NCBI RefSeq assembly: GCF_002699985.1
Contig: NZ_LKBT01000008.1
Coordinates: forward strand, 1 to 64,000
Origin: Pseudomonas sp. ICMP 561
GTDB lineage: Bacteria > Pseudomonadota > Gammaproteobacteria > Pseudomonadales > Pseudomonadaceae
Direction of reading: 5' to 3'
DNA: 64,000 nt
Made by a program: the position numbers and the translations under genes. Under the pieces are notes generated by a model. The model was given only the letters and a program-made list of their open reading frames with translations. It ran no database searches and was not told the origin of the DNA. Of this stretch, positions 18,609 to 27,076 are shown piece after piece (position 1 is the stretch's first letter; each line of letters starts with the position of its first letter).

Positions 18609-19505
18609 TCAGGTATCAGCTCGCGGGCAACCGTTGCCCAGCAATGGCAGGCTCGCCAACATGTTTTTAAGCGCCAGCGCGTCCCAGGGCAGATGCTCTG
18701 CGACACCCATCCCGACCACATCCACGACGTTTGCCACATCGCGTAGCAGGCGTACGACTTGATCCATGGTCATCTTGCCTTGGGCGATCCCTTCAAAGGT
18801 GTCATCCGGGACGTTGGGTTGGGCGAATAGCAGCGAGCGGAAGATGCTCGGGTCCAGCACATCAAGGTCCAGGTGAATGGCCAGATGCCTGGCCCCGGTC
18901 TCCTTGAGCCATTTCAGCACGGGTTCGCTGGAGTCCGCCAGGTCAGCAGGACTCGCGCTGCGAAGGCCGAGGCGCTTGATGGTGGCGGTTTCGACTTCCA
19001 TGGTTTCCTGCAGGCCAGCGTACATGACATTCGCCGGTTTCAGCGGGCGCTTTACTGCCCGGGCAAAGTCCGGATCTCCCTCGCCCAGGAGGTTGCCCAG
19101 CACCATTGCGTGTGCATGCTCGAACTCCTTAGGGGTCAAAACGTCAGGATGGGCGTCGACCCAAAGCACTGCCAGCTCGCCGCCGTAGCGTTCATTGAGA
19201 TAAGCAAATGGTGCAAGGTCGACCAGGCTATCACCGCCCAACACAACCATACGATCCGGTTGATGTTTCTCAATCAATTGCCGCGCGTGGCTCAATTGCT
19301 CAAGCAAGCTCTGACGAGCGACGATGCCGTTTTCGTTTTGCAGCGGTTTGCCGTCGGGCTTCGCGACATGCACTTCCTCTACGGGGCCATTCGTCTCGGG
19401 GGCGAGCCATGACAGCAGTTGAGCGCCGAAGAAGTACGGAGCATTGTTGCCACCTTGCCATTGCGGGAATAACAGGCGCAGGGTTTTATCTGAGGCGTTA
19501 GCCAT
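18609..19505 (-). CDS. Arginase/agmatinase/formiminoglutamase-family protein
   Basis: A 298-residue member of the ureohydrolase fold. Metal-site motifs are D-A-H-P-D (117-121) and H-L-D-L-D-V-L-D-P (211-219), plus a C-terminal Glu in V-A-E-H-L-P. The first metal motif, normally G-G-D-H-S, is G-G-D-S here (90-93), so one of the usual histidine ligands is missing; a subset of bacterial homologues have Cys or another residue at this point. It may bind one metal differently or act on another substrate. The N-terminal R-L-L-F-P-Q-W-Q-G-G-N is not typical of classical arginase. A decayed AraC regulator lies upstream on the same strand. Confidence 0.78.
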   Translation of the reverse strand: MANASDKTLRLLFPQWQGGNNAPYFFGAQLLSWLAPETNGPVEEVHVAKPDGKPLQNENGIVARQSLLEQLSHARQLIEKHQPDRMVVLGGDSLVDLAPFAYLNERYGGELAVLWVDAHPDVLTPKEFEHAHAMVLGNLLGEGDPDFARAVKRPLKPANVMYAGLQETMEVETATIKRLGLRSASPADLADSSEPVLKWLKETGARHLAIHLDLDVLDPSIFRSLLFAQPNVPDDTFEGIAQGKMTMDQVVRLLRDVANVVDVVGMGVAEHLPWDALALKNMLASLPLLGNGCPRADT

Positions 19506-19651
19506 CTGTTCACCATCGGGTTGGCTACGTTAAATCATTGATTGGTCACCGTTGGCGCGAGTCTAAGCCGCGCACTGTTGATACTGCGCCGTAAAGGAAT
19601 AAGCCGCTTTGCCGGAAGTGCCAGATGCTGTGCTCAGAATGCCAGGTGTAA

Positions 19652-20580
19652 TCAGGCCCGATGCAGCAGTTGCTGAGGCGAGATGCCATAGGCTTTTTTG
19701 AACGCCCGACTGAAGTGTGAGAGGTTGCTGAAACCAAAGCTCAGCGCAGCATCGCTGACCTGGTTGAACGACTTTTTCAGCAGGGCGTCATGGCAGGCCG
19801 AGAGGCGCTGCTGCCAAAGCCAGCGAATGACGGTAGTCCCTTCCGTGGCAAAGAGTCGATTCAGTGTTCTAGGCGACATATGCACGGCGGCGCAGATGCT
19901 TTCCACGCTCATCCCGGTCTGGCCAAGATTTGCCAGAATGTGCTGTTTTACTCCAGCAAGCTGCTTGTGCCGGTGTGATGCCTGTTTAGGCGTTGCGGAG
20001 CCGTATGCTGTCTCGAACGCGCTGGACAACACATCCAGCAGCGCACCATTGAGTCGGTCGCCGATAGCAGCATCAGGCGTCTCGGCCTTCCACATCTCAA
20101 TCAGCATTCATTTTGCGAGCCCGCCCAGCGGCGACTGGCTATCCAGCGTCCGGCTTAAAAAACTTCGTAATGAGGAATATGGGACAGCAACAGCGAGCGA
20201 GGTACCGCCAGCACTATCTGATCGTCGCCAGCGGGAAGGGTGCAGGTGAAGGGTTGAGCGCTGTCGTATAAAACGATGTCCCCGGGTAACTGGCGCGAAG
20301 TTCTGCCTGACTGGCTGATGTAGGCTTCCGGGCACAAGGTGAGGGTCAGGAAGAGCGTGCCATTTCCCCGATCGTCTCGGGGGCGTTTGTACTCCACCGG
20401 CAAGGATCTGATTCGGCTGAATAACACACTGCCCTTGGTCGCGACGTCCAGTGAGCCATCGAACAGCTCATCTGTTAACTGGCGGTTCTTGGTGGGGGTG
20501 TAGGTCGAGCAGACGACATCTTGCCAATAATCGAAGCGCTCCTTCGCATCAATGTGTGCAGTGGGAAAGACAATCGCCAT
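19652..20580 (-). pseudogene. AraC-family transcriptional regulator, broken by a frameshift and a stop
   Basis: Two pieces make up one AraC-type regulator of about 305 residues. The N-terminal piece (20580 down to 20155) has the AraC-binding-like domain and ends at H-Y-E-V-F. The C-terminal piece (20107 down to 19652) has the DNA-binding domain, including F-G-F-S-N-L-S-H-F-S-R-A-F. The break lies in a run of six T (minus strand, about 20158-20163). One more T would continue the reading into F-L-S-R-T-L-D-S-Q-S-P. That frame then meets a TGA at about 20108-20110 before M-L-I-E-M-W. Two separate lesions argue for decay rather than one sequencing error. The target may have been the arginase-family gene downstream. 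Confidence 0.8.
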
Positions 20581-21312
20581 GGGCGCTCCGGTAAACAAGC
20601 TGACAAAACTTCGCAAATCACCGTATCAGATATTCGGCGGAGTGGAGGCGTGCGGCGACGTGATGCAACTGGATGCGTCTCTGGCTGCGTCAGTACATTG
20701 AGACGCAGCCAATTGAGGCGTTTTCCATCGCGACTTCAGCAGGCTTTAAATCGCACAGCGTCAGAGAAGTTTCTTTCGCAGTCTGCGGTCCCTGCGTCGG
20801 TGATGTTTTACCGCAAATAACTCAGCGAACGAGGCAAGGTACCGCCCGCGCTGAAAGTCGGTATCCCCAGATGTGGGCCGTGAACGAAACGAGGCTGAAT
20901 CCAGCAAACACGCCTGGTTGGGGGGCGTGAGCATTTGCTCGTTCTGGGGCCAGGTGCGTAATTGTATGGACTTGACCAGTCGTTTGCATTGGTTCTGACC
21001 AGCACGCTATGTGTCCTTTAGCGGCAGAAATCGGCCAATTGCTGCCCGTAACGAATGGCAAAAACTCTCCCATTATGTCGCTACGCCAGCCTGCTCATGT
21101 TCGAGCCGCGCCCGTGCAGGATCAACGAACCCCTACATATTGGACAATGCTTCGAAATCGAACTTTCGCCGCCGGTGAGCAGCGAACGCCTTATCCATGA
21201 GCGCAGCAGTTCGGCCATTCGGATCTGTAACCAGATGGGCAATCGGTGAGCTATCGGTAGTCGGTAGGTTTGCTCCGACAACCAAAACCGTGCTTAGCTG
21301 GCCTAAAAATGT
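20581..21312. other. 732-bp non-coding stretch at the left edge of the accessory block
   Basis: No convincing gene, RNA or repeat was found. Short frames here lack start signals and family features. Phrases such as ggccaattgctgcccg resemble degenerate intergenic sequence common in pseudomonads. Base composition falls from here to about 27.7 kb. Confidence 0.5.
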
Positions 21313-22110
21313 TCAGTCTCTATTAGCTCTCAATCCGCTTTCCAAGGAGTCTTTGATACAAGCCAAGTGGAACAAACGGCCAAAACTAGTAAGCTCAATA
21401 GTCCACCACTTCTTTCCCCACTCATGATTTCCAATCACACTGAAGAACTCTGGATCAGAAGTATTGTTGTATGTTATCAGACCAAGCGACTGGAGGTGAT
21501 GAACGTACATCTGCAAATAACTTGGAAAATTCAAAGCTTCCGGGTCGACTGCAAACCGGGGAAGCCACTGCCTCGGCTCCCCTGGAAAGCCGCATCGCTG
21601 AAGCTCAGCGGCAATTAGGTCAAAACTTACGGTCCATTCTTGAGCAGACAAACCAAAGTAGACCTTTCCCGTTTCAGAAGACAAAATATTTATCAGGTTC
21701 GCCTCATCAGGTGAAAGCTGGCTTATCACGTTGACAAATGCAGGGTGCGCTTCGCCTAATCTGTCCCTATCGAAAGTCCTCGATAACAGGTCACTGTACA
21801 TATTTCCAAGTAATTCGCCATCATCAAAATATTTTAGTTTATCAATAATTGACAATGCCAATGATGGAATTGGCGCTACTCTTCGAGGTTCTGGGACAGA
21901 CCTGATTGTTTTATCAATCCAGCGTGCCACGCGATCTTGGTAGGCAGCAGTGAGCTGCAAAGGCAATAGTGCTAGCCGAATAGTTTTGACCGCATCCACG
22001 CCGATTTTGGATGCTTCCTTGATGGAGTCTTTTGCGGCCTCAGTATAAAAATCTTCCGCAACCTTGCTAAGGTCAACGCTGACTTCTGCTTTTAATTCGG
22101 GAATTACCAT
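21313..22110 (-). CDS. Abi_alpha/DUF4393-like protein
   Basis: A 265-residue protein that fits the DUF4393 (Abi_alpha) family. An N-terminal helical part with D-A-V-K-T-I-R-L-A-L-L-P-L-Q (about 40-53) is followed by I-P-S-L-A-L-S-I-I-D-K-L-K-Y, then D-G-E-L-L-G-N-M-Y-S-D-L-L near 97. The middle has H-P-A-F-V-N-V-I-S-Q-L-S-P-D-E-A, which is typical of the family. The family name comes from a gene associated with abortive infection; the mechanism is unknown. GGAGGC lies 5 bp before the ATG. Composition is lower in GC than the core genes. Assignment is from memory of the family pattern. Confidence 0.65.
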   Translation of the reverse strand: MVIPELKAEVSVDLSKVAEDFYTEAAKDSIKEASKIGVDAVKTIRLALLPLQLTAAYQDRVARWIDKTIRSVPEPRRVAPIPSLALSIIDKLKYFDDGELLGNMYSDLLSRTFDRDRLGEAHPAFVNVISQLSPDEANLINILSSETGKVYFGLSAQEWTVSFDLIAAELQRCGFPGEPRQWLPRFAVDPEALNFPSYLQMYVHHLQSLGLITYNNTSDPEFFSVIGNHEWGKKWWTIELTSFGRLFHLACIKDSLESGLRANRD

Positions 22111-22617
22111 GGCCTGCCTCCATATCCTTGAGCGACCGAGTATCGTTCAAGGTGTTACAACAGGCCAGCTCTGCTCAGGTATTTCGCTGCAAATCGTGCC
22201 GTCAACCGCGGGGGGCGAGCAAAGCCCAGTCCAGTGACAGTAACAAGGCCATGGCCGCGCATCGGGGCTTTTTCCCCCGCCAGCTTTTCATTGTTCGAAG
22301 ACTGATGGCAGTAGGTAGCATTGTGTACATGGCTTGTGCTCCACGTGATGGAGGACAAGGATCGGCGTGCCAGCAACGCGCACTAAGGGCCGACGTAGCC
22401 ATCCATGATCCCACTACTGAACGTTGCGAGGGCATGACAACTATAAGAATCCGTAAGCCCTCTTTGCTTAGCATAGGCTTTCGCCAGCGATGGCTATGCA
22501 CCAAACGCTGGGTGATTTACTGCCGCGCTAGACCTTGGAGGCGCAGCGGGATCGACCGTAAGGATGTGAGTTCCATCTAGTCAGAATCTGTTCTCAAACA
22601 CGAAAGGAAAATGCGCC
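22111..22617. other. 507-bp stretch between divergent accessory genes
   Basis: No gene is supported. The frame at 22128-22580 is rich in Arg and Cys without a family pattern and looks spurious. The last part contains the AAAGGA ribosome-binding site of the next gene. Promoters for both flanking genes should be here but no clear boxes were identified. Confidence 0.45.
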
Positions 22618-23771
22618 TTGATAGAAGAGATGATTACTGCGTTGCGCTACAAGAGTGAGGGCACTGACATTGATTTCAAATCCGCGCAGTACCGTTTCGT
22701 GGGCGGAGTGAGAACGACAAGGCTGAAATGCTCAAGGACATACTTGCAATCGCTAACTCTTGGCGGGATGGTAACGGATACATCCTCTTAGGATTTAAAG
22801 ATCAGCGCCCTCATCCTGCTGAGATCGTTGGTATTTCGGGAAGCATTGATGACGCGGCGATGCAGCAATTCGTCCATGGGAAAGTGAAACCCAAACTGAC
22901 ATTTCACTACGAAGAGCACCTATATGACGGTAAGACTGTTGGCGTCATTACTATTCCAAAACAAAAGCGAAGCTTCTACCTCTCTAATCCTTACGGAAAA
23001 CTGAAAAGTAATGTCGTGTACGTTCGACGCGGCAGCAGTACCGACGAGGCAGAGCCTCCAGAAATTGCAGCAATGGCGATCGCGGATAGTGGCCGCACGG
23101 AAGTCAGCGTGGATCTTTCGATTCTTACTCTACATAACGACGAACTCCCAACTAGGAGTGCACACCGCTATCTCCAATTCACCGAAAAATTCCCGAACTA
23201 TGAGAGCCCTCGGCGAACCTTAGGCCCCTTCGACATTGACATAAGGTCACCTATGTCAGGAGACAACCGTAATTTTTGGAGAGAGTACGCAGAATATATT
23301 CAAGTCAGCGAGGCGGTCATTCAGATGCAGTTTGTGCTCCATAATCGCTCCGAGGTGCAACTCTCCAACGCTAAACTTGAGGTGTTGGTCGAGCCTCAGG
23401 AGGGGCAATCCGTCCACCTACTCGCGGGAAGTGACCTTCCAGAAGAGCCGAGCAGCAAGCAAGACTTCACCATGGGACTTCGCACATTACCCGAGGTGTT
23501 AGCTAGTCAAAATCCGCGTCTAATTGTTGACGAGAATGGTAACGCGCCACGATGCCTCGTGCGTTTTGGCTCACTATTGCCGGGGGAGGAAGGATGGTCA
23601 GTTGACACTTTTGCCATAGTCCCTTCAGCTCCTGGAAAGCTACTGCTGCGCTTCCGCATTCTAGCTGGGGAGATAGCGACGCCTATACAAATGGAGCGTG
23701 TGATAGAAGCGACCGGCTCAGTTGAATCGCTTGATTTTTCAAGTTTTAAGAGCTTTGTACGCGCGCGATGA
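22618..23771 (+). pseudogene. AlbA_2 (Schlafen-like ATP-binding) domain gene with a frameshift
   Basis: Reading from TTG 22618 (AAAGGA upstream) gives L-I-E-E-M-I-T-A-L-R-Y-K-S-E-G-T-D-I-D-F-K-S-A-Q-Y, the usual start of an AlbA_2 domain. At about 22705 the frame is lost and continues one frame over as S-E-N-D-K-A-E-M-L-K-D-I-L-A-I-A-N-S, then G-Y-I-L-L-G-F. One missing base near 22705-22706 explains both halves. The downstream frame from ATG 22728 stays open for 347 residues. After the AlbA_2 domain (to about residue 115 of that frame) comes a beta-rich region of about 230 residues with no recognised family. AlbA_2 proteins occur in regulators and anti-phage systems. A sequencing error is possible since the rest is undamaged. 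Confidence 0.72.
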
Positions 23772-24022
23772 TCCGGTATTTTCTTCATTGTGGACTGAGC
23801 AGATTTGGTTCTCCCGACCCCATGACAGTCTGCTCTGGGTCGGAAGCGAACAGCTTCTTTCGGCCAGCGGTCCATGAACCGCTGGCCGCTTGCCCCTGTG
23901 GCAGAGGGCTCGGTGATTTGCTGCTAGTCTCCAGTGGTTTTTGGCCGTCCGTTTTTTAACTCGACACGTTGTTTTAGAAAAGTGAACGCATCACCCCTAA
24001 TTGAATCGTGAGAATTTTAGAC

Positions 24023-24700
24023 ATGGACAATGGACACACCATCCAGAGCGAGCACGTCGAAGCGCTTTTGCAGGCGCTGGAACGAGACAAGGACGCGCTG
24101 CTTACGCTAGGCATGGAAGTTGTTGGCCCTGCTGGCAGTCCAATGTACCCATTGGACTGGATGGTGTTCGCTGCCATTAAGCGAAGTGTTAGCACCTCGA
24201 GTACTCTGGCGGCAATGGTCAGGACCTGGAATATGGTCTGTGCGCGCTCATTGTTGCGAATGCACATAGACACGGCACTGCGATTTTCAGCCGCCTGGCT
24301 TGTACCTGACCCGCATTCATTTGCCACAAATGTGATGAAAGGGGTGCCGATCAACAAAATGAAAGATCGAAGTGGCAAACAGCAGCTGTCAGACGCCTTC
24401 CTTGTTGAAACGCATAAGGGGGAGTACCCATGGCTTCCCGACGTTTACAAAAACCTCTGTGGATATGTGCATTTCTCAGGTTCACATATCGTTGATTCAA
24501 TCTCTAGTTTCGAGGATGAAACCCGGACCATCGAGTTTGAGATATCTGCCACTGATTCGAAGTTTCCTGAGTTCAGTTGGGTTGAAGTATTGGACTGCTT
24601 CAGGAAGTCGACCTCGATCCTTTCCTTGTATCTCCAAGGATATGCCGAAACAAAAAAGCTCACTCCAGCTGAATTAGAGACGCTGCGTAGCATCAGATAG
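24023..24700 (+). CDS. Conserved protein of unknown function in the accessory block
   Basis: A 225-residue soluble, mainly helical protein that I cannot place with certainty. Visible landmarks are R-S-L-L-R-M-H-I-D-T-A-L-R-F near residue 75, G-V-P-I-N-K-M-K-D-R-S-G-K near 110, and Y-K-N-L-C-G-Y-V-H-F-S near 150. The Arg/His-rich helix plus a late Y-x-x-L-x-x-x-V-H motif resembles the layout of DUF5677-type proteins. A GTG at 24008 is an alternative start; neither start has a good ribosome-binding site. It lies between the AlbA_2 gene and the DUF4238 gene, transcribed towards the latter. Confidence 0.6.
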   Translation: MDNGHTIQSEHVEALLQALERDKDALLTLGMEVVGPAGSPMYPLDWMVFAAIKRSVSTSSTLAAMVRTWNMVCARSLLRMHIDTALRFSAAWLVPDPHSFATNVMKGVPINKMKDRSGKQQLSDAFLVETHKGEYPWLPDVYKNLCGYVHFSGSHIVDSISSFEDETRTIEFEISATDSKFPEFSWVEVLDCFRKSTSILSLYLQGYAETKKLTPAELETLRSIR

Positions 24701-24916
24701 CAATGTTGCAACCTTCACAGATCGCGATGGGACACCTTGAGAAAAGATGTCTTTTCGCTTATGACCTGATCCGTTTGGCGTACGGGTGCATCGCGGGTGT
24801 AACGAGAGGTACAGCAGCGTGTGGTGACCGAACTCGTGCCCGGATACCGTTGCTTCCGAGTGGCAGGAGTGATGGAGTCGTAACTATGTGTAGTAAAGAC
24901 CGATTGGCCTGTTCAG

Positions 24917-25915
24917 TCAGACTATGATATGGCCATCAGTAGTTCTTTTGTAGCGCCGCCCGATGTACTGTTTGAAGGGTAGAATGGCGTTCTCACTATC
25001 GCCGATGATGTGTGTCATGGATTGAGCTGCCACTTTGCTATTGAGTTCCAGCACGGTGGCCTCATCAACCTCATTTCTACCCGTCATGAATCGTTCGGAA
25101 TTGCAGATGATGTAGGCGACCCTCGGCGAGATCGGATAGTAGAAGTCGACATACTCAGGTGCGGCGAATTCTGTCACTGAGACACAAGAGTGCACGTTGA
25201 CTACAGGGTGGTCGGACGTGATGAAAGGCACTCTAGTGTCATTCACCAGTAATGCATGCCTATCCTCGTGGCGGCTTACGTACAGGCTGAAGCCGATACT
25301 CATCCCGAACATGTAGCTTAGGAACCACCACGCATGCGCCATAGCATCGGCCACTTCAATTTCAAGGGCATTGCTCCGTGGCTGAACCTGGATCAGGCCA
25401 TCTCGGAAGGTTTTCGTGCGGGAGATCTGGTGACCGAAGAACATCATGAATTCGATTATGTGATGTTTATCTTGCAGTACATCGAGTTTTTCATCAGCGA
25501 GCGCTGCTAACACTGGCAATGCCTTTTCTTCGTGGGATGCGTGGAGATTTTCCAGTAGGTTGCACTTCACCGCATGAAGATGCAGCTCGGCTTTCTGATC
25601 CCGAATGCCAGATTTACGGTAGATGGTCTCAAGCTGCTGCATCTTAAGAAAGTCATTAAGATACGACATGTGCTGTTGATGGAGGTGATCGGGGCTTTTT
25701 CGGGAGAAGCCTTTAATCACATGAACATCCATGTCGGTAAGCGTGTTGGTCTTGTAGAAATAGTCGTCAACAACTATGGCTCGCACGCTGTCGTGCGCAA
25801 TCTTTCCAGTTTTCGTGGTGTAGAAAACATTCTTCGTGCCGCAGCCCCAACGGGTCAGGTATTTCGCCCAGACGTAATGGTGACGCTTCTTGGCTTCAAG
25901 GTCTTTGCGCGACAT
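24917..25915 (-). CDS. DUF4238 family protein
   Basis: A 332-residue protein. The DUF4238 signature opens it: K-R-H-H-Y-V-W-A-K-Y-L-T-R-W (residues 10-23). The second family motif, F-I-T-S-D-H-P-V-V-N, lies near residue 230, followed by Y-Y-P-I-S-P-R-V-A-Y near 260. The conserved His and Asp suggest a catalytic or metal site, but no activity is established for the family as far as I know. ATG 25915 has AAAGGA upstream; the frame could also start at 25930. It lies in the accessory block, convergent with the unknown gene at 24023. Confidence 0.72.
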   Translation of the reverse strand: MSRKDLEAKKRHHYVWAKYLTRWGCGTKNVFYTTKTGKIAHDSVRAIVVDDYFYKTNTLTDMDVHVIKGFSRKSPDHLHQQHMSYLNDFLKMQQLETIYRKSGIRDQKAELHLHAVKCNLLENLHASHEEKALPVLAALADEKLDVLQDKHHIIEFMMFFGHQISRTKTFRDGLIQVQPRSNALEIEVADAMAHAWWFLSYMFGMSIGFSLYVSRHEDRHALLVNDTRVPFITSDHPVVNVHSCVSVTEFAAPEYVDFYYPISPRVAYIICNSERFMTGRNEVDEATVLELNSKVAAQSMTHIIGDSENAILPFKQYIGRRYKRTTDGHIIV

Positions 25916-26065
25916 GATCGTCCTTTCCATTGGGCGTTGGTCGCAAGCTCTCAGCTTACGAGCCTCGCGTCTAGCGATTCAAGTGCCTGCTCGAAGGTGA
26001 CTGCTCGCGTTTGAAATCACACCCGGATGCTAGCTTGGATCACTGTAAAGTTAAAATGGTTTGAG

Positions 26066-27076
26066 TCATGAATAAAATTCAGAACTTAAGCTTGCATAAT
26101 ACTTGATCGGGCAGTTCGGCTTTATGTCTGCCTCGTCGTGTTGATATATTGAAAACATTCCATCATCGGGTAAGCGCTCGGAAATACAGAAGAGAAGAAT
26201 CTCCTCTAAAAAATAGAACATATTATTTAGATAAGCATCAAGCTCTTGATGAATAGAGACGGACGATTCTTGTACGTTTATTTTATTGGTAAGGTCGTAG
26301 CTCCAAGTCGGGAGCGAGAATTTATTACCTGGGTAAAGTTTCGTGTTTTCTATCGTAAGAGATTGGCCTGGCCCTGGGTGCTCAAGAGCATTCCGGCACT
26401 CCGACAATCTGCGAATCCAAAACAGGTCATTGCTGAGGGCTAAAGATAGTTCTTTTAAATTAGGGCGATTCTGCTCCAGCCATTTTATGTGCTTATCGAA
26501 ATGTGCCTCGTCTCGCGCCCCCAAAGGCAAGTCTGTAAACAGGCTTATTAGTTTGAAGCAATCTATTAAGAACTGCTTTCCGACCAGAAGGAAAGATTTC
26601 GCGTCATTTTCTAAGTTTTTAACTTTAGCGAGCGGCGGGATGGCGCGACTGGACTTGTTCTGCTCAATGATGATGTCGCATTTTTGCATAACCTCATCAA
26701 GTTGCTCACGAATATTAGACTCAAACTGTGCACAGAGTAGTAGTTGCTCGTTTAGATTCCAAACTTGTTCCAGAAGCTTCGGCTTTATGGAGTCCTCCGG
26801 AAGAACTTGGTCAATAATACTTTTAAACTGAAGAAAGATCCGGGCTACATAGGGGGAGGCAGCACCAACCGCTGCTATTTTCTCATACGTGTGCCCGGTA
26901 TCTGGTTGGGTTTTTTGTGGGTCAGTTGAGTCAGCAGTTAACAGCTTGTAAATAGTGTTCTCTTTAAATATTAAAAGCAATACATCATTAATGTTTTCCA
27001 TTGCTATTATTGCAGATCTGTCAATCAAGTCAGGATCATTAATCGTAATGGAAAAGGCATCGTCTCTTTTCTGCAT
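26066..27076 (-). CDS. Unknown protein with a HEPN-like R-N-x3-H motif
   Basis: A 336-residue, helix-rich, AT-rich gene with no family I can name. R228-N229-A-L-E-H233 has the spacing and the polar residue after Arg typical of HEPN RNases (R-x4-6-H). It is preceded by about 70 residues likely to be helical, as expected for a HEPN bundle. The C-terminal third is rich in aromatic residues and ends in Y-A-S-L-S-S-E-F-Y-S. The protein is longer than a single HEPN domain, so there may be an N-terminal partner domain. Codon use is clearly different from that of core genes, suggesting transfer. HEPN assignment is an inference from one motif. Confidence 0.6.
   Translation of the reverse strand: MQKRDDAFSITINDPDLIDRSAIIAMENINDVLLLIFKENTIYKLLTADSTDPQKTQPDTGHTYEKIAAVGAASPYVARIFLQFKSIIDQVLPEDSIKPKLLEQVWNLNEQLLLCAQFESNIREQLDEVMQKCDIIIEQNKSSRAIPPLAKVKNLENDAKSFLLVGKQFLIDCFKLISLFTDLPLGARDEAHFDKHIKWLEQNRPNLKELSLALSNDLFWIRRLSECRNALEHPGPGQSLTIENTKLYPGNKFSLPTWSYDLTNKINVQESSVSIHQELDAYLNNMFYFLEEILLFCISERLPDDGMFSIYQHDEADIKPNCPIKYYASLSSEFYS

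Noticed and set aside
20105..20113. TGA within the AraC gene as a recoded selenocysteine
   Set aside because: The frame is also broken in the T6 tract, AraC regulators have no selenoprotein history, and no SECIS-like stem was seen.
20522..21073. Several 60-100-codon frames in the gap before the Abi_alpha gene
   Set aside because: None has a plausible start or any recognisable motif, and they overlap in conflicting frames.
22128..22580. A 150-codon plus-strand frame in the accessory block
   Set aside because: Its Arg/Cys-rich, low-complexity composition, lack of a ribosome-binding site and absence of family motifs suggest a chance frame.
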